Assembly (NCBI GenBank): GCA_027475525.1
Contig: JAMWFC010000049.1
Coordinates: 2,898,947-2,962,946, forward strand
DNA: 64,000 bases
Reading direction: 5' to 3'
From: Macrolepiota albuminosa
Taxonomy: Eukaryota > Basidiomycota > Agaricomycetes > Agaricales > Agaricaceae
Part shown: piece by piece, positions 36,298-48,422 of the stretch
Numbering within the stretch: position 1 is the stretch's first letter
Layout of the letters: every line of letters starts with the position of its first letter
Made by a program: the position numbers and the translations under genes
Notes under the pieces: generated by a model
Seen by the model: the letters and a program-made list of their open reading frames with translations, nothing else
Told to the model about the DNA's origin: nothing
The model's database searches: none

Positions 36298-39200
36298 GTG
36301 GTCTCAGGAGTGTCGCTGCCAGCGAGCCAAATGCCTTCATTGATGTATCCGGTATTGTCCGAGAGCTCATCAGCTCAGTCCGAGGGTCAACTGGACCTTA
36401 CCCAGTACTCGGAAATGGTACAAGGCAGCGCGTTTGTGCATAGTACCCCATTCCAGACTGCACCTACGGAACAACATTTGGAGTATGTGGCAGATACTGC
36501 CACTGAATCAGGACCATCGTCGTTGACAACACAAGGACAGAAGCAAGGACCAGCGATAATGGTCAGCAGGGAAGACAACGAGGTCGTGAGGTTGGAAAAT
36601 GTGTCGACAGCGCTTGGAATTCCAGAGTTGCATGGCAGGGCCAGCAAATAGCCGCAAGTGAGGCATGAAGGCCTCAGGAGAGTTATGGACTTAGAGTCCG
36701 AGCTGGAATCCTCAGATGATGAGGAGAGCAAAAGGTCGCATTCGACCTTGTCTATCCAGTTGCAGCTGGTGTTGGACTGATATCCATCGGTCGCAAAGGA
36801 ATCGACGCAAAAGCGTCTGCAGCTTTATGTAGTAAAGCACTTACAGTTGCTGGCTGCTAGGAGCCACAATGTACCCCGTGCAGATTCGACTGAATATATC
36901 AAATTATTTGTGCATATCTTCGAACTTGAAGTGGTTAAATACCTTAAGTGCAGAGCGGCATGAGGGGCCACGCTGGCTGACTCAGTGGAATGTGAGATGA
37001 GTGTGCGCCGATGAGCGCCATTAATTGCTGATACAATAGAGTTGCTTAATGCGCCTTGTCAGGCCAATGAGTCTCAGCAAGACTACGTTAGGCATCAGAA
37101 CGCCGCAAACCATCAACACATTGTCAGTGGAGTGCCTCAGCAGGCATTGTCCAAGGTAGAGACTGTGACGACAACTCTGGCAGAGCCAGAGGCACTACTT
37201 GCAGTGCAGGAGGTTAAGACACCTCAAAAGCAAGTTACTATCAAAAAAGAGGTGGACAAAGTCCACATTCTTGAGGAGCAAACACGACCACAACGCTGAT
37301 AGGCTTCTACTCAGACTGAGCGCATCAAGGGACATTATAGGCCGACCAACACTTGACACACTAGAGACTCTAGCGACCAGCCTTGGGTACAGAGCAGCCC
37401 TAGCACAGGCGCTCTATGGCAAGACTTATCCATTCATCTCAATCACCAGTATCAGCCCCTCAGCGCACTCCACTCAGTTACTTTGAAGACCAAGAAGGCC
37501 CAGAACTCATAGCGCTAGCACAACGGCGGGAGGTGACTCTGACCAAACCCTGATCAGTACTGAAAGGAGTTAGCAATTGGCGCTGTCAATCACCGAGGCA
37601 CCTCAATCAGAAGTCTAAAAGAATCAATGACGACGAGACAGGATACACGCAGACCCAACATTTAAATCTATCAAAAGATGGTACAATGTTTAGCGCTGGA
37701 ATTAGCACTCACGGCATCTGTCAAGGATTCCCTGACCATACCCCGGAATGGCATGGCCAATTAAATTACATCAAAAGTGAGCAAACTCGTACCACTTCTA
37801 AGTAGTTTTAGAGTCGCCGTTGGTCGCCGTCACCCATGTGCTGCAGGTCGCCGTTGACAGGTGGCCATTAGCTACAGTCGCAAAGAGAGGCGCTAATTGG
37901 TAGCGCCGTCAGTGGACTTATTTTGGAAATACCGTAGCGCATAGTATAAAAACTAGCTACTTGCCATGTATATAGCAACGAATTGTAACCTCTTGAGTAC
38001 CCAGTTACACTTAGCGTTCAAATTGCGCTAGCATTGCCTGACTTTGTCACCAAGTTCGGCGCTAGCTTTGTCTATCTCGTCTTCGTCGTTTACAGTGCCA
38101 CCTATGGGCACGCTACGCTGCGCTATTCATTTATTTCTCTATAACTTCTCCTAAACTACAACGCTTACCACCTGCTAGGTAGCACCCGAGGCGCTATCGT
38201 CTAGCGCATCGCCCTATCACCTCTGCTCGAGCACACCGGGACCCTGCCGGGACTCCTCACAAACCCGTATGCCAGGTGCTGGAGACGGTGTTGTACTGCG
38301 TATACGTCCAGCGCACCCAACCACAGTTGGTGTCATCAACGCGTAGTGCAACACGTCCACCTAGTGGACAACTGGAATGAACATGTCAATTACCAGAGGA
38401 TACACAACCAGGACTTGCGCGATCATGGTGAGTCGTTGATTGATGACCAGGGGGTAGCCTTTGAAGGGTGTGAGGGTGTAACGCCTGTCGATGACATGCG
38501 GCAACAATTCACAGCTCAAACTGCTGAACTGGACAGAGATCCGGGTGGTTGCGATAATAGTAGTGACCACTATGAGCAGAGGGAGCCAAGTCATCGCAAT
38601 AACGACAGTGGAGGTTGTGATCGCAGAAATAATGATTGAGACAATAATAATTGTCATGATAGTGGCAGGCAGGCTGGTGGATTACCAGCAGAGCCACAAA
38701 TGAGGCAACAGCCCACCCCGTGGCCAGAAAGAATGGTCAATGAACACCTGTTTCGCAGTCCCCGGGCATTCTCAATGCCTGCATCTCATGAATTGCATGA
38801 AAGTACGCCTGGAATGAACGAGGCAGTCAGGATCCATATGGATCATATGCATGACTGTCTCACTTGTTTGGTAGACGACTCTCTTGGAGTCAGGTTTAAA
38901 TTCCCTGCTGGGGTAAGTCCCCGCAAATCTGATGGTAAGCACATACATGTGTATGCCGGAAGACATAGGTTCTCCCAGTTGGAGGACTGGGCCATGGACA
39001 TTTGCTACCACCTGGCAGCCTGCTGCTATGGTGGAGACAACATGGACCAGGAAAGGATATTCGTGCTACATGAATTTATGGAGGGAGAGGCTCGGAATTG
39101 GTTCCATCGCCATGTCCTCCACATTAATTGTGACAAACCTCATTGGACGTTTAAAGAAGTCCTGATAGGACTGTAGAATTGCTTTGTCAACGCTGCTACA

Positions 39201-40546
39201 ATGCAGGAAGCTCGTGATGCCTTTAGAAAGGCAGTGTATGACACTAAGACTGGCATCCAGACCTTTTATGATGATCTGGTGGGTCATGCGCAGAATATGG
39301 CTGGTTATCCAGACAAATACACCATTTGCGAGACATTCCTGGATGGAATACCCACAGACATGAGGAGAGCATTAATACACGACAACAATCTGTCTCCAGA
39401 GGTCAATACTGTGACCGAATTTTTGGCATATGCCATTCGGTATGAACAGTTGACATGGACTGCAAACCATTATGAGCAGTGTAGTTCACGCTGAGGAACT
39501 GTTAACCGTCAGGCAGTGAAGGTGGGACCCTTCCTGGCCAAACGGACGGAGATGGAGAACAATCACAATCTGCAATTCGTTGTCCGCAAGTCAATCCCTG
39601 GAGGCCAATGGCCTCAATCAAAGCCTGCTGGACAATTGCCAGTGAAGGATAGTTGACCCTTTTCAGGTCAAAACCAAGTAGCAGCGAAAGGGGTAGTAGC
39701 GCCTGCGGTGCGTATGGCAAGCAAACCCACTGGGGCCCCAGGAGCGGGCATTTTGCTAAGGAATGTCTCGCCCCTCCTAAGGCACACATCCAAGCGGCCC
39801 ATATGGCTGCGGCATCTAGCAATGTCATCAGTGACAACAAGGACAATGAGATCATCAAAGAAGCAGAGGAAGAGCTGCAGGTAGAGGCTGACAGGTCGGA
39901 GGTGGATGATGCTGAGAGCGTCCAGATTGATGGCAATGAATACGTTGCAGTGGACGTGTACAACAGCGACTATTATGCTCGTGATGATGAGGAGGAACAC
40001 CTGTTTGCACTGACGGAGTGCCGTGGAGATCAGCGTGTCTGAATGAGATGCATAACCCTGCAGAAGGCAACTAATAAGTTGCAGTGGCCACGCTATACTC
40101 CTGAGGAGAAGGAGTGCCTGGTCACATATGTTGATGTCAACAGACATCCAGCATGGATGCTGTGGGACTCAGGGAGTACCACTATGGGCATTATGCCCCA
40201 GTTTGCTCACGTCAACGCGATTTGCGTTCATGAACTGGAGGAGCCATTGATGCTCCAGCTGGGGACTGTAGAGAGTCATGCCATGGTGCAGTTTGGCGCT
40301 GAAGTTAGAATAAAGACGTCAGGGACGTCGACCAAGGAATATGTAGACATAGCAAATTTCAATCGCTACGACATGATCCTCGGTATGCCGTTTATGCATG
40401 AGAACAAGGTGTCCTTGGACTTTGTGAACGACATGGTTGTTGTAAATGGTACACCTTTGAAGGCGGAGAAAGTTGTGTTGAATGACACAGATGGTCATCT
40501 GAGGCGCTATCGCGCAACTGAAAAGCGGTGTGATGAACGCAACTGA
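36298..40546 (+). pseudogene. Family A gag-protease, copy A2
   Basis: Frames are broken by stops (for example near 36779 and 39174-39176), frameshifts and a probable insertion (37719-38261). Recognisable parts are an acidic LESSDDEE stretch near 36700, SLIDDQG near 38434, AMQEARD-like and AYAIRYEQ blocks, and the retropepsin-like LWDSGSTTMG near 40158. The terminal frame closes with TGA followed by CTA. Confidence 0.75.
37719..38261. repeat. Possible solo LTR inside copy A2 gag
   Basis: About 540 bp with TGTCAAGG at one end and CCTCACA at the other, a TATAAAAAC box near 37952, and no coding frames. It interrupts the gag alignment between blocks seen on either side. Flanking 5-mers do not match, so borders are approximate. 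Reiterated GCGCTA motifs resemble DNA at 44.7-45.8 kb. Confidence 0.3.
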
Positions 40547-40792
40547 CTAGATGGTCGCAAGAGAGCAACTGTACAGGAGGTGGAGGATGAACTGGTCCCA
40601 CTGAGAAGCCTGCCGGCAGAGTCGCTGGCTATACTAATGTCGGAAGAAGAGTTTCAAGGAACTCTGGAGAAGGGGAAGCACCTGGATGTGACTGGGTGTA
40701 TCAATGGAAAGCCTAAACAGGCTGTACAGTGCAAGAATGAGCGTGGTAAATGCGTGGTGGACTTGCTGGAATGTCAGCTGACTAGCTCTTGA
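40547..40792 (+). pseudogene. Start of family A pol, copy A2
   Basis: Open in the same frame after the gag UGA. It carries the LMSEEEFQ block, matching MMSEEEYQ in A1 pol. It stops at a TGA (40790) and is replaced beyond about 40855 by family B DNA on the other strand. Confidence 0.7.
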
Positions 40793-40861
40793 GTGAAGGT
40801 TGAGGACCTCGTCAAGGACAAGGTATACAGTACGATGGGAACTGTGGGAAGCACAAGGTCG

Positions 40862-42664
40862 CTAAGGGATTGACCAGTGCCTCAGCCAGTAGTGCAATGG
40901 GGAGTCTGGTAACTCAACGATGAAGTCTACTGAGGCCACACTCCAACGCTTGGCTGGGATAGGCAATGGATGAAGCTGTCCCATAGGAGGCTGACAACAA
41001 GGCTTAGTCAAAAGGCAAAGGTCACAGGTGGAGGTATAAGAGCCAATATACCGTGATATTTGAGGCCACCAGTAATTCCACAAGACCAGCTCCAGTGTCT
41101 TCCATCTGCCAGGACGTCCTGCAACTCAAGAGTCATGATGCTGCTCCACAATCTGCCTCCGGAGGTCTGGCAGGTTGGGAACATAGATGCGTCCCCAGAA
41201 GGTGAGAAAACCATTCTCCAAAGACCACTCGTCGGTGCAGACAGACTTCACTCCAGTTTTCTCTCAAGCATGCAAGGCCATGGCAGCCTTCGCTACCAGA
41301 TCCTCTTGAGCGCCCTCCCAGTTACCTTGTTGGATGTCTCAAAGGATGCTCACTTCTTCTCCCTGGCCAACCACACCTTCTAGAGCATGGATAGCAAATA
41401 GTTCTGGCTTCAGGAGTACAATATTGTCATTGTCACTAGCTCCTGAACCATGATCTGCTTGCCTAGAAAGCGCATCTGGCTTGCCCATGCTCCATCCAGG
41501 TTTGTGATGCAGAGAGAAGTCAAAGTTGGCCAGATACAAGGACCATCAAGCCTGTCAGCAGTTGAGTTTTTTAACTGTCTGAAAGTACGCCAAGTTCTTG
41601 TGATTAGTCCACACCTTGAATTTATGCCTGGCACCCTCAAGGAAATGTCGCCACTCCTCAAATGACCAAATAATAGCCAGCATCTCCTTGTCATGGATCT
41701 CATAATTTTGCTCCATGGCATTGAGACTCTTGGAGTAGAAGGCCACAGGATGCCACTTACCATCCTCCCTTGACTGCTGAGAGAGAACAGCTCCAGTAGC
41801 AAAATCCAAGCTATTGGCTTTGACACAGAAGGGAGAGTCATCATCTGGGAATAGGAGACAGGCTTTGAAGTGACTGCCTGCTTGAGGGCATCAAAGGCTG
41901 TCTGCTGTGCAGCATCCCAGTGCCAAGGAGTGTCCTTAGTGGTGAGATTAAAGAGGGGCCGGGCATGGTGTGAGAAATCCTGAATGAACCTCCAGTAGAA
42001 GTTGGTGAAACCCAGAAAGGCCTGAACCTCCTTCTTGTTCTTAGGCTCTGGCCACTCCGCCACACCAGCCACCTTGACTGGGTCCATCTCAGCCATTCCA
42101 TGAGAGATGATTAGTCCAAGATATTCAACCTTAGTCTGCTCAAACTCGCATTTCTCTGGCTTAAGATAGAGCTGGTGTTGGGAAAGACATTCCAGTACAA
42201 TGTGTGTAATCTGACAATGCTCCTCTAGAGTCTTGGTATAGATGAGAATATTGTCAAGGTATACACAGACAAAACCTTCCGCTATGAGGTCTCGGAAAAT
42301 GTCATTCATCATGGTCTGGAAGGTGGCAGGGCTATTAGTAAGGCCAAAGAACATTACCAGAGGTTCAAAGAGTCCACAATTTGTTTGGAATGTTGCCTTC
42401 CACTCATCACCTTCTTTGATGCGCACATTGTTGTAGCCCCAGCAGACATCCAACTTGGTAAAGTAGCATGCACCTCGGAGGTTGTTGACAAGCTCTGAAA
42501 TGAGTGGTAAAGGGTAGCAATTCTTCACAGTCATCGCATTCAAGACTCGGTAGTCCTGAACCAGACATAGAGATCCATCCTTCTTCTTAATGAAGAAGAC
42601 TGGAGAGGCCATCAGAGACTTTGAGGGATGGATGTGACCAGAGTCGAAATTCTCTTGCAGAAAG
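40862..42664 (-). pseudogene. Family B pol: RT, RNase H, integrase zinc domain
   Basis: Reading leftwards from the LTR: RT from FLQENFDSG through SPVFFIKKKDGSL, KLDVCWGYN and GLTNSPATFQ to CVYLDNILIY. The second Asp of the catalytic pair is Asn. Next come the thumb and RNase H (about 41810-41555, frameshifted) and the connection to integrase (HHKPGWSMGKPDALSR). The HHCC zinc domain and the start of the core (WWPQISRYI, CDLCLLTK) reach 40862. Gag and protease are absent; RT abuts the LTR. Confidence 0.85.
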
Positions 42665-43138
42665 TGTAAGGGTGACCTCTAGAGGCTGTGGCTCAGTCAC
42701 ACAGCTGGCAGAGGGAGATCCAAAGTGTATTAGAATATATACTGACAATATCAAGGTAGCTACTCACCTGGCAGAGGGAGATCCAAAGAGAACAAGTCTA
42801 GGGATTCCCTATGCCAGGTTGGATGCTTCTGGGGCCTCTGAAGCATGGGAAACAACTGTACAGTACAACAAAACCTTAAAAACTCGAAAATTGACTAACC
42901 AAACAAGGCTTATATAAGTGGTCTGGAAGCGGTGCTGAAGGGCCCACACTTGTCTGAATAGTAGCTAAAGAACCAGAGCATCTCAAGGGCTGAGAGTAGT
43001 ACTAACAGATAGTGTTGAAAGAATAGAAACAGTAAAATGAAATCATGTCAGAAGAAATAAGAGAATGAATGAAGGGAGAGTGAAGAGATAAGGAGTGAGA
43101 AAAGGAAGAAATGAGGAGAAATGAGGAGTCCCCTTACA
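42665..43138 (-). repeat. Family B LTR (5' LTR of the minus-strand element)
   Basis: 474 bp, TGTAAGGG...CCCTTACA on the plus strand, followed by CTTCT, which equals the 5-mer left of the other LTR. It lacks about 55 bp present in the partner (around the AACTGTGCAAACAAGGCAG segment). Confidence 0.85.
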
Positions 43139-44323
43139 CTTCTCCCTTCTGGGTTTGTATTGTTGAGGGCTTGTTTGTACATCACCTATTTGATAGCCTG
43201 CTGTGCCATCTCTGAGCATTGACTAGTCTCTTTCCAGACATCATGCATCATCTCTGCTGCATTTGGGATCATGCACTGGATGAACTGGTGACTGTGCCTC
43301 ACCAGGAGGTCCCTGCTGTGCAGCCATCTTGCCCGCTTTATAGCAGGGCAGCTCTGTTGGTGGGTCTGGTCACTCCATGTCCCTGTGTTACCCCTGCTGC
43401 AACTTGGCCAATTGTTCCTGGTGGTCTAGTGGAGCTGTTTACATACAGGTCTCCGTCTCCAGTCTGGCAGGCTTCATTAGCCCCGTTTCCTTGGTTGGTG
43501 CCAGCCCATGCACCCGGTATCCTGCTGCATGATGTTGACCAGGTCAGGGACCACATGGACAACATGGCTCACCCTGGCCATACCCTTCATGGTTTGCCCC
43601 TGGAGGTGGGTCACATGTTGTCCGCCTTGGACAAAGTATTTCCACAGAAGGTTATTTCGTGTCTTGGGGAGTGGCATGCTGGAATACATTCTGTTGAATC
43701 TTCTCATGGATGAGGCCTGCTGACTCGCAGCCCATGAACCACCTCTTCCTGAATCCGCCTTTGTTTTCTCTAATAGAAAACTTTGCCTCCCCACCACTTC
43801 CTTGGGAACTAGCAAGGAGGATAAATTTAATTTTGACAAGTGGTGCAGCATGGCAGATAACTTGGTGGATGCAATGCGCAAGCACCTTCAGGCAGGCAAT
43901 GAACCCCAGTCAGGTGGTCATGTAGCAAATATCATCGCTGACTCCTTCACCACCCACTTCAAATACCTGAAGAACATGAACAATGCTCAAGCTATGTTTC
44001 CAGTTGTCTTGCATTATGATTGCTGCTTGCGAGGTCTCTTTATCAGGGAATCCCACACCTTTCATATGGATACCTTCCAGAATGACATCTGGCATGAGTG
44101 CTTGTCAGATTTGCACACATCTCAGGTTGAAATGTTGAACATCCATTTGGCAGAGATGGAGACATTTCTTGCGCAGGCAAAGTTGTCAGGTCCCCTGAAA
44201 TACAAAGACCAACGTGGTGGATTGTCAGTGCCTTGCCAGTCACCACACCGTTGCTGTTTAGAAGATTCCAGTGAGCTCCAGAGGCAGGTCTGGGGTTCAG
44301 AGGGAAAGACTGGGAAACTGTAG
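43139..44323 (+). mobile_element. DIRS/Ngaro-like copy D2, right part (gag second half)
   Basis: Continues the copy broken at 35090. Frames match the second gag block of the 59-kb element: a SLFPDIMHHLCC start (exon 2), then LDKVFPQKV, KFNFDKWCSMADNLVDAMRK, SFTTHFKYLKNMNNAQ, a YDCCLRGLFIRESHTF block and DIWHECLSD. Stops and frameshifts separate the pieces. RT and recombinase are not seen downstream. Confidence 0.75.
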
Positions 44324-46003
44324 ACAAGACAAGTCTGTGACGAGTTGAGGTGGAAGAGATATAATTGATAGGTAGACTTAAACATGAGTGGAAGGGAACT
44401 GGGGCATGAGATTAGAGAGATACTGGAGTCAGAATGGAACAGAGAGTTGAACACAATGGGGAAAGTTACGAGTCAGGAAATGGAAACTGGGAAATGGGGA
44501 CACAAGGTGAAATGAGACAGGTTGAGGTGAGACAAGATGAGAATTGAAATAGAAGTTTATAAGATCACGAGACGAGAGTTCACAAACACAAGTAATAGGA
44601 TTGGAGACATAAGAAACACTGGCTCCAGGGGCAAATGATATGTAAGTGATGCAGGTAACAGTGATGACACCCAAAAGTCACTAAGTACTGTCTAGAGTAA
44701 ACTGTACCTAGCAACTGAGAAAGGTATTGCATTAAGTGGTTGCTAGTTTTGAGAGAGTCCAGGCAGGGTCACAGAAACCTAGTTTGTTAAGAGAAATAAA
44801 GTAATTGAAATAGAGGTGCTTAGCAATCTAAGCCGTATAGCCTGTGAGGCACTAGGGTGCCAAAGTCGGTAAGGGACTTGGCAATGTAACAAAGTTAATA
44901 TGCCACCCGTATGGCACCGTACAGTTGGCAAGACTGGCATAAGGTTGGTAAGCATAAGGTTGGTAAGACAAGTTATCACGTGGCGACTCAGAAGTACTTT
45001 AGAGTGCACTGACTTGTGATCTGAACTGTGGGGAGTAGGATTTGATGCTGGCTAAGACAAAATATGTACAGTATTTATAGGTGCTAAGTCGCCGTGTTAA
45101 TTAAACTATAAGTTGCTAAGTAACAAAATGGGGAAGGGAGTATGACAAGAGGAATAGAACGTGAAATGTCTAACCCACAGCGTCTATCAAGTCAGCAAGC
45201 GCTAAGTCCACAAGTGAGCACTAAAAGCAGTCAAATGCGTGGTGACTATCCTGAGGTCTGAAACCATCATAGGGGGCTGGCGTCGCTAAGGTTGCTAAGC
45301 ATTGGTAAGCAGTAAGCATTGCTAAGAGCTAGGCACTGGAGCTGAGGAATTGATGGAAGATTGATTGCCATTGCTAAGGTGCTAAGTGCTGGTAAGCACA
45401 TCATTTGATAAGAAGTCAGGTATCTGCATGATCGGTGATCTAGGTCCATGGCTGAGGTCCCATGATAGAGTCCCATGGGCTAGAGCACAAGTCCTGTGCT
45501 GTCCACGTCGCGTCCTGTCACCTTGGTGAGTAGCCAAACCAATACCAACAGAAGTTGCTAAATATAGCACCTCTGCGCTGAGCCCAGCCAGAGTCTTATC
45601 ACCGCTAAGTGCATCATTTGATGGAAAGTCAGGTATCTGCGTGATTGGTGATCTAAGGTCCATGGCCAAGGTCCCGTGATGGAGTCCCATGAGCTAGAGT
45701 ACAAGTTCCATGTTGTCCACATCATGTCCTGTCACCTTAGTGAGTAACCAAACTGGTACCAACAGAAGTTGCTAATTATAGCGCCTACATGCTCGAGCCC
45801 AGCCAGAGTCTTATCATCTCCTCCCAACTGAAAAATTGACTGTCCCCAGTCAACCATTGGTAGCATGTGCTGGTGGTCTGAGCATCTAAAGGTCTGTGCA
45901 CCCCAAACTTCTTTAAATGCCCTAGCAACAGTATATGAGACTTCATTAAAATCCCCTGTTAGCAGCCAATTTCAATTTCCTGTCCTCCATACTTCTAGCA
46001 GTC
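44324..46003. other. Non-coding stretch with GCTAAG motifs and tandem duplication
   Basis: No supportable gene. From about 44700 the sequence is rich in TTGCTAAGT/GCTAAGC variants. A roughly 205-bp unit is duplicated in tandem (45397-45602 and 45612-45817), starting CATCATTTGAT and ending CAGAGTCTTATCA. Confidence 0.5.
45397..45817 (+). repeat. Tandem duplication, about 205-bp unit
   Basis: Units at 45397-45602 and 45612-45817 share CAGGTATCTGC, GGTGATCTA, CAACAGAAGTTGCTAA and GCCCAGCCAGAGTCTTATCA, with scattered substitutions. Confidence 0.8.
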
Positions 46004-48422
46004 ACATGTCTTCTGCCATCTTTGCTGCTGCCGATGCTTGTGCCCAGGCGCTCTTGTTTGTTGCTAAGGCCACCTTGTTTGTCAAGTGCCACCTGGACAA
46101 GGGGGCTGGCACCTCCAAAACCTTGACGGTAGGTATGATGTGGTTGCTGGAGCGTTGGAGAACCCACTGGTTGGCTGGTGTGTCATGGGACCAGGAGGAA
46201 GCGCTATGAGCTTGGTGTGTTGCCAAAGCTGCCAAGCATCCTGGGAAAGCCTGGCTGGAACCTTTTGAGGCACTGCTGGTATGTCTTGCCTTAGCAATAG
46301 CTGTGAACTCCTACTGACCATTTAGTGACCTCTTCCACCTCCTGTTCCTTCCGTGGCTGACGAATTGGCCAATATTCTTGGTGAGTCCACCCCCCACCCA
46401 GTAAGTTCTACCAGTTGCTTGAGGTAAGTCACTTACCCTTCCTGTGGCAGCGCTGGACTGAGTTGTCTCCTGATAGCAAAGAAACACTCATTATTGAGCC
46501 CCTTCTGGCTCATCAGCAGGCTGCCAAGAAGCCTTTCTTGCAGAGGCAAGGAGGCAGGAGGAGGAGGAGATGGCGTGGAGGTGGCAGAAAGAGGTTGGGG
46601 AGGCCAGTTTGGTGACAGAGGTGGTAGCGATGTGATCATTAGCAACAAGTGCCAGAGCGCCTGGTGTTGGCACAGCTGGTGACACTGCACCATTGGCATC
46701 AACCTCCCAGCTGCTGGCTTCTCCTTTTGCAGTGCCTGGTCCCACTGTTAGCGACAATGTTGCCAAGCTCTGCCATGTGCAGCATGTTGCTGCTGGGAAG
46801 GAGAGCCCCTTGCCAGCAGCTCCTCAATGGGGCTCAACCGCTCAAGTGTCTCCAAAGTGCAAGGTAAGCTCATTTGCCGCCTGTCACTAGTGCTGTCACT
46901 AACGTGCTTTTCTCTAGTCCTGAAAGTCCACCAAGACTGTGCCAATATACGAGGTAAGTTTCTTGCCCTTTTGCCTTGTGAGTTTAGCAACTGATTAGCA
47001 TGGTAGGTGCCCATACAAACAACCTTCTCTGATGCCAAGCTTTATGACCTTCTGGCGACTAGGAGGGATGAAGTTGTACTGGACACAGGCGTGAAAGCAG
47101 GAGTCGTGATGGAAGGTGCCAAGGGCAAGAAGATGGTAGTGCCTGGGAAGCGGCAGGAGTACAAGGAGGCCAAAGGGGCGGTAAGCATTCCACTCTCCTT
47201 AGCAACTGACTTAACCTCTATTCCCTTAGTGCAACAAGTGCTGGGCAGACAATGACCCAGAGGCCTGTTGGTTTCCAACTGGCATTCTCCCTTGCTATGG
47301 CTGCAACACCCTCAAAAGGGCATGTACCTACAATGGGCTGAAGTCTTGGGAACGCGGCAAGAAGGACCCCATCGTAAGGTGAGCATTTGAGCGGTTGGTA
47401 TGGGTGAGGTGGGCATGGGAGTTCATAGCGGCTCAGAGGGAGTTGGTGGAATCGGGTGGCACTGCCATCATCACTGAGGAGAGCTTGGTGCTCCCAACGA
47501 CTCAAGGAGCAGGCATGGAGGTGGCAGGGCAGTGGAGGTTGGGAAGGGCAAGGCCAAGGTGGTGGTGATGGAAGACGAAGAAGACGAGGTTGGTCCCTCT
47601 AGTCATGGCAAGAAGCGGGCCCATTCACCCGCTGGTGACTCAGAGGCCTCCAAGCAACCATGCTTGGACACTGAAGACCTCCAAGGCGCCAACTTGGATG
47701 ACTTAGCGGGCATCTTGGCTGGAGTGCCTGCTCCCTTTGTTCCCAGTGACCCCAAGGCTGGCCCTAGTGGCACAAGAGGGATGGAGGAGGCGGAGCTTGG
47801 TGACGAGGATGCTGAGGGTGATGAGGAGGTCAAGGAACAAGTAGAGGAAGTGAGGGAAGAGGCTGAAGAAGAGGAGGTTGCTGAGGAAGGAGAGGAGGAG
47901 GTAAGACTCCTCTCCAGGTGCTGGATGACACTAACTTCTTGGTGCTCTCAGCTGGCAATGGCCCAGGAGATGTCCTCCAGCAATGAGGACCATGAGCAGG
48001 AAGAACACCCTGCCCCAGTCACTAGGTGGGACACCAGATGGACTCCTCTGCCCTTGTCCCATGTCACTGGAGGCGACTTCAACTGGCTTGGTGAGGAGCT
48101 GGTCTACCCTGTAACCAGTATGAGGTTGCCAGAAGAACTTCAGTGATTCATGGAGCGCACGGTGGGAATGGAGTTGGTGATGGCGCAGGAGATGAGGGCG
48201 GTAGACGCTGAGATGGCCAGGATGAGAATGCAGAGGAGGACACTAGCATGCAGTGTGGGCATCTTGTGTTGCTACCAACAAGATTGTGAGGAGGCGCTGG
48301 CTTGGCAGGAGAGGAACAATGTCCAGGCTGAAGACCTCTTCCCGCTACCGCTGTTCATCTTCCCAACTGACCCCTACCAGGCCCAGTCGCTAGTGCCTAT
48401 TAAATTTTTGAACTTTTTAGTA
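46004..48422 (+). CDS. Putative multi-exon protein with a Cys6 zinc-cluster-like motif
   Basis: Proposed from successive frames separated by GT-AG intervals. They are ATG 46004 (Ala-rich), a proline patch near 46340, a basic Gln/Arg block at 46441-46600, a block near 46738-46863, KLYDLLATRRDEVVLD at about 47035-47085, and a Cys cluster at 47227-47390 joined over a 49-bp intron. The cluster is C-x2-C-x8-C-x8-C-x2-C-x6-C (CNKC..CWFPTG..CYGC..C), close to the fungal Zn2Cys6 pattern except for the wide first spacing. An acidic stretch (47700-47900) and a helical Met/Arg/Glu end (48150-48420) follow. It could be a DNA-binding or repeat-associated protein. At least one stop (48144-48146) needs splicing to avoid, so a pseudogene is possible. 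Confidence 0.4.

Larger units (their letters stand above)
35832..40861 (+). mobile_element. Family A copy A2, decayed, nested in family B
   Basis: A decayed 5' LTR end (GGTTACA at about 35952-35958, followed by the same T run as A1) precedes gag remnants in the order of A1. Pieces match the N-terminal extension (36298-37300), the capsid-like domain (38700-39490), a disrupted zinc-knuckle region near 39700-39780 and protease (40043-40546). The UGA junction follows at 40544, then the first about 80 codons of pol to 40792. Similarity ends near 40855, where minus-strand family B integrase starts. Identity to A1 is low enough that the two diverged long ago. Confidence 0.75.
35091..43138 (-). mobile_element. 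Family B chromovirus, complete ends, nested insertion
   Basis: Outer ends read TGTAAGGG at 35091 and CCCTTACA at 43138, flanked by the same 5-mer CTTCT (35086-35090 and 43139-43143). Flanking DIRS sequence continues across the junction. LTRs are 35091-35619 and 42665-43138. Minus-strand pol remains lie next to each LTR: RT at the right LTR and the chromodomain end at the left LTR. A family A copy (35832-40861) occupies the middle, and most of the integrase core is missing. No gag is left between the right LTR and RT. It is defective for autonomous movement. Confidence 0.85.

Noticed and set aside
35091..43138. Two independent solo LTRs on the plus strand
   Set aside because: The CTTCT 5-mer matches only across the outer ends, and the flanking DIRS copy is continuous outside them. 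The TATA box is palindromic and gives no strand information.
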